Source: Tanypteryx hageni
Lineage: Eukaryota; Arthropoda; Insecta; Odonata; Petaluridae
NCBI GenBank assembly: GCA_028673005.1
Contig: CM054112.1
Location: 25,657,624 to 25,721,623, forward strand
Length of the DNA stretch: 64,000 nt
Reading direction: 5' to 3'
The position numbers were made by a program, and so were the translations under genes. Positions within the stretch are counted from its first letter, which is position 1; each line of letters opens with the position of its first letter. The notes beneath the pieces were generated by a model that saw nothing but the letters and a program-made list of their open reading frames with translations, was not told the origin of the DNA and searched no databases. This document shows positions 1 through 10,929 of the stretch, piece by piece.

Positions 1-2200
1 ATTAGCCGTCCACTCTAAATTGTCGCTGGATCGCGGATCTCATACTCAAATAGCTTTAAAGAGGCCCTTCTCTCCATTGTTCCTTGTTTACCCAGGCCAT
101 TTCCGTTTCATCCAGAATCCGAGTAAACAACGCCTTCCAATGTTTCCAACATAGTTTTGAGCTTATCCTGCATTGATAATCCCTTAAAGCGTTATGGCTA
201 GTTTAACAAGCCGCTTAATTGAGTGATTCCTGAATATGCCTTAGCATCTAAGTCGTGGTAGCTGCGTTGTCAACCCTGAAATGGTAACGTGAGTCACTCT
301 GACTCACTCATTTCCGAAAGATGTCTAACGCTGTTCATGTTCGAACACGCTCCCCCATCTCTTAGCAGTGCTTCCTCTAGTTAGTTTTCTATGTGCTGTC
401 AAAGGAGAAACACATTATTTTTCTCCGGTCACTGTTACCGGATACAATTTATGCAAGAGTTGCACAAGGGGCTGACGTGCCAATGGCAAAAAAGCAGACT
501 CAGTTTGACAAACCTAAATAATGATCTGAAAGATATGATTTGCAAAAAGGTTCCTTAAACACATCAAGCGACAGAGCGACAAATATTAAAAAAGTACTGT
601 CATTTGTGCCATTATGCCAAGAGAAGAAAACCTACACTCGTTGCATACTTTGCAAGAATCCTTTTTGTGGAAAGCACCAAAAAAATTGTGCCCTAATTGT
701 TAATTTATACATTTCTAACATTTACTACATTTTGACGTTAATTAAAATCATTTTAAAACAGTTTTTAATGATATTTCCTTATTCCAAGAGTAGGTGAGTC
801 AAACTGACGCAGCGTTACCAATAAGTGCCTAAAAATAGCGTTACTATTCTAGGGTTAATCGTTAAACCGGACTCCTTTTCCGAAGAGCGACTCAATTCCA
901 CGATTTTTTCTTTTAGCCTGTAAAAAAAGTATTAATATCTACAGGTTGGTAGAATGTATTCCTCTCGACACTAAAATGCGAGGTGTGAATACTGTTGTTA
1001 TCGTTTTTATTTGTTACTGGTATTATGTTCTAGGTAAATTCCTTTAGTTATAAAATGCACAAACTAGATTAGTATATCAGCCGCGGAGTAGCATACCACA
1101 GTGGCAATCGCCCTATCTTCAATTCCAATTATAGCTCAGAATTTCGTTCAAATCTACGTTCTGTAAGTGACCATTACATATTACATTATTACCACTCCAG
1201 AGTTTACTAAGTACCTAAAATGCGCATCTGGTTTACTCAACTGTTTTTCTGTCAAGTATATCATCTATCGGATTCAAGCCTTCCGATAAACGCTATAATT
1301 CACCTGTTTTGTTATTTTAATTTTTAACGAACTCGTAGTAAATGATCACTATTGATGTTTATGAGCGAATGATACACAGACGAAAGGAAAATGTCTTCGA
1401 TTCCAATTATAAATGAATTCGAAATATCAGTCGCACGGAATCCGATGAAAAAATCTGGAGAGAATGATACAGAAGAGAAACATCGCGGAATTTTCGCGTA
1501 AACACGGAGAGGACGGAGGAGAAAGAGAGAGAGAGGGAGAGATTTGTGGAAAGTTAACAAGGCCGATGACCCTCCCGCAACAGTTTGCTCGCCCCGTGCC
1601 TTCGTAATACTATTTACCCGCGCTCCCCTCTAAGTGGAAGGGGTGTCATGAAAAATGGATAAGCAAATGCGTGTGTGTGAGAGAGAGAGAGAGAATATAT
1701 GACCCGCTCCGTCGAAATAATACAAAAAATAATTTCCGGCGATCGCCAGAGCAAGGAGCCGTGTTGTGTTATGAAACAAAGACCGCAGACGCAAAAGTCT
1801 TGGTTTGACTCGAAAAACCGGTTCTTGCAAAAACGAATCGGATCTCGGAATTTTGCGGCGGATTCGAATTGTAAGATCGGAGTATGTTTTTTTTCCGAAT
1901 TCGAGTCGCGACCCGTGAAAGAATGCACCTGCTAACTAAACACGAATGTTTTCAACGCGCACTTCTTAAACTTTACGCTCAATTAATTCACGTCTTCTGC
2001 ATATTTTCTGCTTGGAATTATAAATCCTTAAATGCCCTTCTATTGGCTTTAAATTTCAAAGTATTTTACTTTCAAACATTTGTCTTCATCGAATGAAAAT
2101 TCGCCTCAGACATACTCATCGCCCTTTGAACGTGCGCTCTCTTGATAATAAATAATCAAAGTTCAGTTGTTAACGGTTTTTTAATCCGCTTATGCGTTCG
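1..2200. other. AT-rich non-coding stretch
   Basis: I see no gene here. The frames that stay open are short and mutually overlapping, with no recognisable motif. A short compound microsatellite, (GT)4 followed by (GA)8, lies at 1671-1694. No transposon ends, tRNA or splice pair could be defended. It is probably intergenic sequence upstream of the promoter near 4.1 kb. Confidence 0.5.
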
Positions 2201-2207
2201 GTTAATC

Positions 2208-2335
2208 CAGGGGTGGGCAAACCTTTTACGTGGCGTCCCGCATTAACAGTTGCACCTTCTTTGGCGTGCGGCATCAACAGATGAAAATGATTCAGCGGGC
2301 CACGTTTGGGTTCACAACGGAAGTTATTTGAGATA
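2208..2335. mobile_element. hAT-type transposon end (fragment)
   Basis: The stretch opens with CAGGGGTGGGCAAACC, the classic form of a hAT terminal inverted repeat, and continues with an internal GCGGGCCACGTTTGGG segment often seen near such ends. No matching inverted terminus (AGGTTTGCCCACCCCTG) was found nearby, and no 8-bp duplication of the left flank GGTTAATC was found downstream. This is therefore a truncated copy or one with a decayed right end. It carries no coding sequence. Confidence 0.45.
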
Positions 2336-2809
2336 ATGTGAGGGATCCTGCAAGTGAAAATCAACGATTAATAATATGTATCCACACAGCATCTCTAGAA
2401 TAGGTCGTTAGTCCGTCTATTTGACTGACGTACTAACTCTTGAGCGAAAGCAGACAGAGACTTCGTTTTTTCGCCAATCGATTCTGTATTTTGTCTCGTT
2501 GTGCATGTTTTCTCGGTTTGTCCGTCTCTCGAAATTAAAAAACCGCAATTTATTGTCTGCATCAGCAAATCTTTTCTTACTCGTTTATATAACTTTATGA
2601 AATTTAAAAATGATTGATACTTTTTTAAAAATCCCTAGTTATATAGACATCTTCTACATTCTCTGACGACAAAATCTTTTCGCCAAAAGAATGAAATAGT
2701 ATACTTTCAAAAGTCTTAATAGCTTTCCTTACCATTCGATTCTATATTTCATACCTGTTTACTTCCTTGATTTTTAAGTGAATAAAATTGAATTGAAAAC
2801 AAGAAGTTC

Positions 2810-3345
2810 TTCGCGACGCGGCGTTAAACAAACAGCAGGATATCGTAAACGTGCTCAGTGGAGAAGAAACGTAAAGTGGTTAATTTTTCCCATAAAAACA
2901 GCTTATTCGGCAGTTTTTCTTTGATTCGCCCGTGAATTATCAACTGGGGAAACGGACCTCTTCGCGACGCGGCGTTAAACAAACGACAGGAGTGCTCGGA
3001 CTCTTTCCCGCGATATAGCGCAAAATGGCTAATTCCCCGCGGAAAGAATCGCCTCATCTCCCCGTTGAATCTTGATCATTTCCAAGAACCATAGAAAAAA
3101 CAAGATCCCTTCGCGACGCGGTGTTAAAAAAGCGAAGGAACTCGCTAGAGCTCGACTCAATAATAAAACGAGGAGCAGTTAATGTTTTTTCCCCAAAAGC
3201 GACCATCGACTCATCTTACCGTCTAGCATCCATTTTTTCTCGAATTATCGAAAAAAATGAAAGCGGAATTATTCGCGACGCGGTGTTAAAACGAACAACA
3301 GGACTTTCGAAAGACACAGGAGCTCGAAGACAAAGCTGGAAAATT
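2810..3345 (+). repeat. Diverged ~150-bp tandem repeats
   Basis: The core TTCGCGACGCGGYGTTAAA recurs at 2810, 2961, 3110 and 3272 (spacings 151, 149 and 162). A second, weaker block of the type GGTTAATTTTTCCC lies 66-69 bp after each core, at about 2879, 3029, 3176 and 3340, so whole units are repeated and not only the core. The cores are CpG-rich and far better conserved than the DNA between them. A fainter fifth copy may sit at about 3532 (GTTAAAAC, then GGTCAATTTTTCCC 79 bp later). The array ends less than 1 kb before the putative promoter at 4131. It could be a minisatellite-like expansion or a promoter-proximal cluster of protein-binding sites. Confidence 0.75.
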
Positions 3346-3838
3346 GCGAATTTTTTCGTGTCTCGATGCTTTCGCGGGCGATCGAAATAAAAAACCATTA
3401 CGAGGCGCTGGAAAATTTTCACGAAATCTATCGCAGGCGATCGAAAGACTTTAAAGCGTTCGTATGTTTCTCGCGAAAACCATGTCATCCTTCCGTTTTC
3501 CCCCGACCCCTTTCGCGGAGAAAAAGGAAAACATCGCATCACTGCGTTAAAACAAGAGACGAAACTTGCTAACACACTCGATCGGGTAAAAAAGAAGAAA
3601 CGCGGAAAACGGTCAATTTTTCCCGAATGAAAAACAAACGCGACTCGACTCTTCCTCCGTTTCCACTTTTTTTGGGTGGGAAAGAGTGTAAGCGCGGAAC
3701 ACGGGAGGTGACGGAAAGCGGGAAAAATAACAAGGCCCGGGACAGTGTAAGAGGCGACGCGCGTAAAAAAGTACGTATCGATCCCCGTAGGCGCGCCCAC
3801 GCCACTTAGCTCGCCGCACTGAAAAGCATCAAACCCGC

Positions 3839-4078
3839 CCCTCCACGCCCTCCCCCCTCCCCTTCCTCCCCCCACCCCCTACCATTATGCTCCCTCCCTC
3901 CCCTACTACGTCTCGGTCCTCCGCCTCCTTTCCCCTCCTCTCCTCCGGTTCCCCGCCCCACCTCCCTTTGGGCCCTTCCCGCCCCCTCCACGGCACTCCC
4001 TCGCTTCCTCCCTCTCTCTCTCTCTCTCCTCCCCCTCCGCCCCCTCTCCTTCCCGATTTCCTACTCTCTCTCCGGCGC
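3839..4078 (+). repeat. Polypyrimidine tract upstream of promoter
   Basis: About 240 bp of almost pure C/T on the + strand, including (CT)n at 4012-4032. Its complement is GAGAG-rich, the target type of insect GAGA factor. It ends about 50 bp before the initiator. The open frames through it on both strands are low-complexity Pro/Ser or Arg/Glu readings and are not genes. Confidence 0.75.
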
Positions 4079-4128
4079 GATCCCTGTCGGCGACGCCGCG
4101 AAGTACAGTGCGGCCTCCGCCGGACCCC

Positions 4129-4161
4129 TCAGTCGCGTAGCGGAGCGCGCCAGAGAGGTCG
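4129..4161 (+). promoter_or_regulatory. Putative core promoter (Inr + DPE-like)
   Basis: TCAGT at 4129-4133 matches the arthropod initiator, putting +1 at A4131. GGTCG at 4157-4161 fits the downstream promoter element pattern RGWYV, but it begins at +27, one base short of the usual +28. No TATA box lies 25-35 bp upstream. The surrounding sequence is CpG-rich, which fits a TATA-less developmental or housekeeping promoter. Chance matches to such short motifs are common. The support comes mainly from the ATG-free, donor-terminated stretch directly downstream. Confidence 0.45.
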
Positions 4162-4453
4162 GGTCTAGCACGGGTGGGGGAGTGTGGCGAAACGCAGAGG
4201 GAGGAGGTGGATTTTTTTACATACAATTACGTACTCGCGTGTAAACATCGTGTCCGCTAGGAGAGGAGGAAAGAAGAGATTCGTGTGGGTTAAAGAAGAG
4301 GAAGAAGGAGATAGGAGGTGAATAAAAAGGACGCTCCGTAATCTCCTCTCTCTCCCGTTTTTTCCCCTTCTTCCCGAGTGGAGGAGGAGACTGTTTTGGA
4401 CGACGACGGCGCTGTGCAAAGCAACGGGCAGGAAAGGAATCCTTCTAACCAAA
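4131..4453 (+). other. Putative non-coding first exon (5' UTR)
   Basis: This 323-nt, purine-leaning and CpG-containing segment starts at the initiator A and ends at a good splice donor, AAA|GTGAGT (donor GT at 4454-4455). I read the + strand base by base and found no ATG in it, as expected for a 5' leader exon without upstream starts. The open frames on the opposite strand here have no recognisable content. The acceptor it would join is not proven. The only strong acceptor followed by clear coding sequence in this window is at 46464/46465, so it may be the first exon of that gene. Alternatives are a promoter of another + strand transcript or a CpG-rich regulatory segment with chance motifs. 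Confidence 0.4.
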
Positions 4454-7400
4454 GTGAGTTGTTTATCTACGGTCTGGGATAGGAGGGATGTCTGTCCTTC
4501 GCCTCGCTATCTTGTGTCGTTACTTTATTTTGGCGGAATGGTAGAAATACCATCTCTGTCTTCCCGCCTTTGTGGCTCGGGTTCGAGTTTTTTTATGGCC
4601 GCGGAATGATCGAGTGTTCACGTAGCTCCCACGGTTGCAAGAGGGGAGGAGATTTTCACGAATACGGGAGGTTTTTTGTTCCCCTCACTCGTCGGAAAGC
4701 GGAAGCATTTTTTCAGGCACTCTCTGGCCGGAAAAATAAGTGCGAAGCGGCTCGCGAGAGGGGACCGTGGGGGGGAGTCCCGCCGAATGCCTACGGTCGC
4801 AGGGTTTTGTTACCATGGTGATGTATTCGAGGGGAGCAATGTGACTGAAGGATCTTTATTTTTTTTGCTTTTTCTCTCCCCTCTTCTGTGTCCACCGTCA
4901 GTGTTTGACGTGCATCAGCTGTTACGCGTCACGGCCTCGAGTGCTCGAGACCATCCACCGAATAACGCGACTCCGCTTTTTTTGTGAACAAGAGTGATCA
5001 CGCGTCAGCGTCGAGGATTCTTTTAGTGCTCCGTTATGGCCGAGCGGATCGACCTTTAGAAGGATTCACTGTTTGGGGTGAATTCTTCACAGTTAATTTT
5101 GGCTTGATTTTAATTAAGAAGCGTCCTTCTAGCAAAGGTTGACGGATATGTTATGCTATGCTTGCATATAAAAAATAAAGGCTTTCCAAAATTATAGTTT
5201 TCAAAATCTGGCGACACCCAGCTTCATTATCGCGCCAAAATTAATGGCGTAGTAAACGAGAAGAGCTTTCTTCGATAAACAAATGCCTTAGGTTGTCGAT
5301 GGAAACTCTTCCTTGAAAAGAATCGCCATCCCTGCGGCGTCTGTTTTTGTTATTTTCGGGTCCGAAAAAACCTTAAGGTAACCGTCGCGAGGAAATCGCG
5401 TTATTTCGGAGTGGGAATTAAATTGCGCGTGTTTTTTGGCCTTCGTCGCACTTTCGTCGAGTTAATGAGTTTTTTTCCCTACCTCCCACGAAAGTTTTGA
5501 TTGCGTTCCAAAGGGGCGGGAGGAGGGGGGGAATGCAATAAATTCGTTTTACCAACGCTTTAAAACCCAAAATAATTCCACCCTTATCCTCGTTTTTCAT
5601 CACTTCCAACCGCGCTCGCTTCTTTGATCTTTCATTTCAACGCTGGATTTTATGTAAGACGTTCGAAATAAGGGCGGCCATGCGTGCGTCTTGCCGCCGG
5701 CCGATCGGGCGGACCACTGCGGAGGAAAACTCTCTGCCGAGGCCGACCCCCTACGCGGTCGCCCCCCAACAGGTAAAATATATTTATATAAACTCCGCGC
5801 GAAATCTCACGAGGTCGGGGCGGGGGGAGGGGGGGGGGGGGAGAAACAGGCGACACGGCATGCACGGGTGCAAAAAGTCAAATGCTCCGCAAGGACCAGT
5901 GAGGTAAAAAAAAACGGCGTGGTAAGAGAATAGGTGTGATGGGGGCGCCACTTTACGGCGGCGGTGGAGGGATTTCCGTCTCGCGAAGATCAACTGAATA
6001 CGGAAATAATATTTACCGTTGCCACGTGATGAGTGCGCATTAAAAAAAAGGAGTCCCTTCAATTCGTTGAAAAAAAGATGAGTGTCCTCGTCCGAATTCT
6101 CGTCGACCGCCGATGCATTTTAATGGTGTCATTTTGTTTCGGCGGCATATGGTACGCATGTGCGCGTATGCGTATGTTTGCCTTTCCCGCGTTTTTATGT
6201 CATCTCCGGCGGTCGAATGTCTGCGTGGAAGTTTTCTGAATTCTGATAATGCTCGATGAAACCGTTGAATTTGAATGGCATTCACTGATTCAGACGAAAT
6301 CATAAGCGTTGAGCGGAGGTGGGTAGGCAGGCTTACGGATGTATCCGACTATTATTTTGAAGGAAATTCTTCGTAAATACAGGTGGAGAACGTCTTCTCA
6401 AATATACATGCTAGTGAATTCTTCTTCTACCGTGTATAAAACATTTAAGGGGCGATTTATGCGGTTATTTATCGATAATAATCACTAATGCATCGCATTG
6501 ATCGCTTCATGACGATTATTACAAACAAACGTGGCCACATGCACGTCGAGATTCGGTGCCGGATTATAGAGATCCAACCAACGTATCTACAAATGCTTAA
6601 TGCTATAATTCAAATGAGTTTTTTCTGTCGTCATTGCTGACTAAGATATATAATTCCTACGCAGTTTTTTTTATGAATTCTGACAAAAGAAGTTTCCCTC
6701 CGCATTCTATAAACAGATTTAAGTTTTTAAGATCATAATAATAAGCAATTCAAATGTTTATCTCCACAAGTTACGACGCAGATATCCCTCGGTCTGCGCG
6801 CATTTACGACGTTGTGAGTCACTTTTAGGAGTCTTTACCAAAAATTCTTAATCGACTATTGGAAGCATCATCGGAAGGCGGAAAGAGAAGTTTTCGTCGC
6901 ATCATCGCTTTGTTCACACCTGACAATCTGAGAAATAAAGCAAGTTTATTCTTTTGCAAAGTCTTAACAGATCGTCATCGCTCAATGGAAAAAATCCGCG
7001 TTTCACGCGTTTTAAATGCTCATAATTACAATCTAAATGTACGGTTTCATTTCGATAATTTATCGCGATAAAGAATCATTAAAAGAGGATGCTTTTCGGC
7101 AACAATCTCTGACATGGAAGGTCAAAAACGCTCTTCTGCAATAACCTCGTATTTTTTGAGCATCCTGGATATTTTATGAAGAAAGCGAACTATTTGATAA
7201 AACCACATTATTTTAAAAACGAGTGTTGCTTATTATAATAATTTTATCATGAAGAATATCTTTTTCTTTCGGTAATTTTGTCCGTAAGTCAGCCAAACCC
7301 TTCGACCTAGAGGTGAAGCAAAGACTAGGTAATGCGTTAAGTATGCACAACTCAGTAGAGTATAGCGTTGAACACATTGAAACGTATCGACTTGTAGCTT

Positions 7401-8230
7401 TAGAAGTAAAATACTAACGGCAGAACCATTCCATTGTAAATATTATCGACTTCTCTTCTCTGCACGTTATTTGTTTTTTTATCCGTGTTTTTTATGCGTG
7501 TATGTGTGGGTTCCTGTGCGTTCGTACCTATACACGTACACATGCCGCCAAAGTATTGCCAGTTATTTTGTTGACTTGATTTAAAATGAAGTATTTTTTT
7601 CCTCTCCGACAAACGTGGTCATATTTGCCAAGAGGGAGTTTTATGTTCCGTAGACGCCATAAGGGCGGAACGCTTACAAAGTTGATGCATTCGAGAATGT
7701 TTAGGTATTTCGCGAGAGAGAAAAAGACAGATGAGGACGAAGAGCTGTTAAATTTACGTATGAGAGAGCAAACACACATTTTTCATTTAGTTAGTTGTTT
7801 GACTTGCTGCGGCCAGATTTATTTGCAGTATTTAGGCTATGGAGTTACTGTCACGTTTAACTATCGTTTTTCACAGTTATAAAAGTGAGCATCGAAATGT
7901 GAAGTGCCATGTGCTGAATTGGCCGTCTTGTGTAATCTCATCGAAACGAATGCCATCGCTTATATGGTCGCCCATTTTTTACGAACTTAGATGATCGGGG
8001 AATGTTAAACGCAAAATTTATTTTGATAAATTGATACTGAAGCAATGATAACTGCGGAAGAATTGTGCAAGGACAGGCATTATTTGCAAGCAAGGAAGAA
8101 CAGGAAGGCCATCTGTCACATTTATTGTTAAATTAATTTTAGTAACTAAAAAACAGAAATTTGGAAGATTTCAAATCATTAGAATCGGAATATGGCTGAA
8201 TAATAATAGTTCCTTGTGCAACCTGTAAGA
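4454..8230. other. Intronic/intergenic non-coding DNA
   Basis: No exon or RNA gene could be supported. Notable details are a near-palindromic GTTACCATGGTGAT at 4809-4822, a tRNA A-box look-alike at 5039-5050 without a B box, a long G run near 5.83 kb, and AT-rich DNA from about 6.3 to 7.6 kb. If the first-exon model is right, this is the start of a very long first intron. Confidence 0.4.
5817..5841 (+). repeat. G-rich run (G-quadruplex-capable)
   Basis: GGGG, then a 6-base G run, then 13 consecutive Gs, separated by single C and A. It can form a G-quadruplex on the + strand. It lies in a CpG-rich stretch (5680-5960) with no supported gene. Confidence 0.8.
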
Positions 8231-8235
8231 CGGTT

Positions 8236-8391
8236 CAGTGGCGGAGTTTCCTGCGTCAAGGGAAAGAAGGATCCTAAGAGGAGTCGGGATATACAGAAAA
8301 AAGAGTCGCCTTCGGTTGCGGATTCAAGAGGGGAAGGGAGGATTGGGGCTTTTCCCCTCCCCCGGGAAGTTTCTGGATCCGCCTCCGCTTG
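8236..8391. mobile_element. Short MITE candidate, hAT-like ends
   Basis: The left end reads CAGTGGCGGA. The right end, read on the minus strand, is AAGCGGAGGCGGATCCAG, an imperfect inverted match. No 8-bp target duplication is evident, so the limits are approximate. The interior contains a purine/GC-rich block and a CCCCGGGGG-type palindrome but no coding sequence. It is likely a non-autonomous DNA transposon remnant of about 155 bp. Confidence 0.35.
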
Positions 8392-8779
8392 GGACACATG
8401 TGATTTCATACTAAAAATTGGAATACTGTGGTGAGTTTTTAAAATTCTTACCGAGCAAAGTATCTGCTTCAACCCACTGAAACCGACAAAAAACTGGCAA
8501 ATCGCGCTTTGAAATAGCGAGAAAATGTGTTGTTCTTTTACTACAGATGTAGTAATTTGAGCAGCAACTTAGTACCTTTGTTACATCCGCCCTCCCAACA
8601 TAGAAATAGCTTTTTCAAACGCGTAAACAAAAATACATTATACGTTTTTTCCCCCTAATTTAAAACATTTTAGAAGTGTGACTAGGCGCGTGGACCAGTA
8701 TGCGTCACTCGCTTCTTCCTTAGTCCAGAAATTCCAACTAAAATTTTCACGCTGAATCACCAGTTTCAAAGTCGGGGCA

Positions 8780-9170
8780 AGCTTTTTTGCCGCGTGTTAT
8801 AACAGTCGCGAGCCATCAACCCGTTTCATCCTAGGTTCGACGCGGATCCTAGGCAGCCTAAAAATTGAAATCGCATAATTGCCCTGCCAAAACTCTTTAT
8901 CTATGGATTCTCGATGCGAGGCGTGGGCGTTCTTTGCGTCACCGATTCGTGGCATTCGTTACCGCACCTGCTGCGTAGAGCGATGCGTCCACTTTAGATA
9001 GTATGTCTTATCCAATTCAGTGCCATTCCCACTAACCTATCTTCCGAACTGGAACTCATCCAACGCATAGTCCTTTTTGCCGCCCCATTCCGCACGCCCG
9101 CTTTAAGCGCGAACGGTAGGGACGACACCTCGGGGGAATAACGCCCGTCGGCGAGCGTTGTTCCTTTTTT
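8780..9170. other. GC/CpG-richer island, unidentified
   Basis: Composition shifts to GC/CpG-richer sequence between AT-rich flanks, with several GCG-containing words. No open frame, splice pair, tRNA or transposon termini were found. It could be an old repeat or a regulatory segment; nothing here allows a choice. Confidence 0.25.
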
Positions 9171-9424
9171 ATGTCTCCGATTGCATCCTTAGTCTCACCT
9201 ATTTCGGTTCTGTTAAACTTATGCTACATAGTGTGTTCCAGTAACTATGTATCGTAGTATCTCTGGGAAGGTTTAAGTGTAGACATTAAGGTTGGCACAA
9301 AACTAACGGGATATACAAGCTAATGTCCACGCTTTCGTCAAATATACAAGCGGTAAAGGAAAAGCTTCTTGAGATGTTTTTTATCGATCGATCGATTTTT
9401 TCAGCCTAAGGCAATGGTCTATGC

Positions 9425-10220
9425 CAGGGTCGGCAACGTTTTCCTGTTAGGTGTCACTCTTTTTCAATATTCATAAACTGTGAGCATCCGCGCGTGCCAC
9501 ACATTTATTTTGCCCAAAAGGTTGGTTGGATAGGCCAAAACCTACCGATAGGAAGAATAACTCGGATGAAAGCTCTCGTAATGTGATTATCACTATAAAT
9601 CATTCTGCATATAATGTTATATCCAGTGCTGTAGTGGAGGGTATACGGTGGTATACGCCGTATACCCACTGCTTTTTTCGAATGATTAGGGTATACGCCC
9701 TGATTTTTCGAACAAATGGCGTATATCCTCGCCTTATGGGAAATTGTACAGGATGAATGAAAAAACAACTAAATACTCCTTTTTTTCGTGGCCCCAAATA
9801 TTGAAGCTGCACCTGCAATTCTTGAAAATCTCCGGCCCACGAAGAGATTTAATACTAATATTATAATACTACTTTTGTTTCGATCAGATTGAAAATAAAT
9901 ACTGTGCTTATTATTTTTTAACTTTTTATATACATCACTTAATTGAAATAAAATTTTCAAAGAAATTCAAACTAAGGTTTTCTCCTGCCATCGCAACATT
10001 ATAGTCATGTACTTTGCTCTTTAAAAAATTGGGTAAGACCCCTCCTCCCCCTGAAGTTTTACTTCCATATACCCTCTGCTTTTTTTACGACTACAGCACT
10101 GGCTATATCATCACAGTTCGAAATACAATTTAAATAAAATAAAATCCTATTAAAAAATACATATTTTTGTAATTTTCCCTGCCGCCTTTTGTTACGCGTG
10201 CCATAGGTTGCCGTCCCCTG
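9425..10220. mobile_element. Non-autonomous hAT element (outer)
   Basis: The left terminus CAGGGTCGGCAACG pairs with the right terminus, which reads CAGGGGACGGCAACC on the minus strand. The flanking 8-mers GTCTATGC (9417-9424) and GTCAAGGC (10221-10228) agree at 6 of 8 positions, which fits an aged 8-bp hAT target duplication. No transposase sequence remains. About 478 bp of the interior is a second hAT insertion; without it the element is about 310 bp plus one target-site copy, a typical MITE size. Confidence 0.7.
9624..10101. mobile_element. Nested non-autonomous hAT element (inner)
   Basis: The termini CAGTGCTGTAGT (left) and CTACAGCACTG (right) are inverted copies. They are flanked by GTTATATC (9616-9623) and GCTATATC (10102-10109), matching at 7 of 8 positions, a clear 8-bp target duplication. 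Subterminal blocks (GGGTATACGG near the left end, ATATACCCTC near the right) are also inverted. The frames through GTATAC-rich DNA near 9630-9730 are not protein-like. The element sits inside the older hAT copy at 9425-10220. Confidence 0.8.
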
Positions 10221-10754
10221 GTCAAGGCTTTTCTTATGTATGTACGTGGTTCTAACTGCAGCGATGTGGTTTGATTTGATACCTTTGCTTCCATTCATCG
10301 AGCAGAGCGAAAAATCAATATTGTTCTCAGAAATAATTTAACTTTTGATTCTTTTTGCATACCTAATTTAGAACTTATAAGTTAAATAATTAAATAAAAG
10401 AAATTATTAAGAATAAAAAGCTTAATTTTCAACTAAATGTATCTTAAACGTGCCATACATACGGGTTTGGGATTTTTGCGATACTTTATATAACTGGTTT
10501 CGTTAGTCTCCAAGTTAATTTACCAAATTTATATATAGTTTTTACTCTAAGGAGTTCTATTGATAAATTTTAGCCAAATTTAAAATGGATTTATTGAAAT
10601 AAAGTGAAAATTTTCTGTACTGCGTGAACAATTTCTCATTAAAATTTCTTCATACTCAAAATCGATCGTTCGGAGAGCCGGCGCGTTTTAAGTGATTGAG
10701 AAAAGTTTTGTTCTGTAGAGTGAATATTACGATTTTAATCGTATGTACATGTAC

Positions 10755-10908
10755 CAGTGGCGTACCGGAAAATGCGTGGGACCCCCGCCAAAACAATATT
10801 GAAGTCCCGGAAAAAAACATTTAAAGGCCTCACGAAAAAGTATGGGCCCGCATTGGCCATGGGCCCCTCAGCCGCGCGGGGGTTGCATGGGTGTCCGCCA
10901 CGCCACTG
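10755..10908. mobile_element. Short MITE with CAGTGGCGT ends
   Basis: The left end is CAGTGGCGTACC. The right end, on the minus strand, begins CAGTGGCGTGGCGGAC, so the first nine bases match as inverted repeats. The element is about 154 bp and GC-rich against AT-rich flanks, which marks it as an insertion. The flanking 8-mers ACATGTAC and CTTGTTAC share only their last three bases, so the target duplication has decayed or my limits are slightly off. There is no coding content. Confidence 0.55.
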
Positions 10909-10929
10909 CTTGTTACACATTCCGTCGTG

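Noticed and set aside
3216..3875. 219-codon minus-strand open frame
   Set aside because: It overlaps the 150-bp repeat array and the polypyrimidine tract, has no recognisable domain and is Arg/Phe/Gly-rich from composition. It is not a gene.
4809..4822. RFX X-box-like GTTACCATGGTGAT
   Set aside because: Only the first half-site is a full match. The second half deviates from GGYAAC, and one isolated site is not evidence of function.
5035..5060. tRNA-like A box (TGGCCGAGCGG)
   Set aside because: The A-box match is exact, but no B box (GGTTCGANTCC) or cloverleaf pairing follows within tRNA length, so it is not a tRNA gene.
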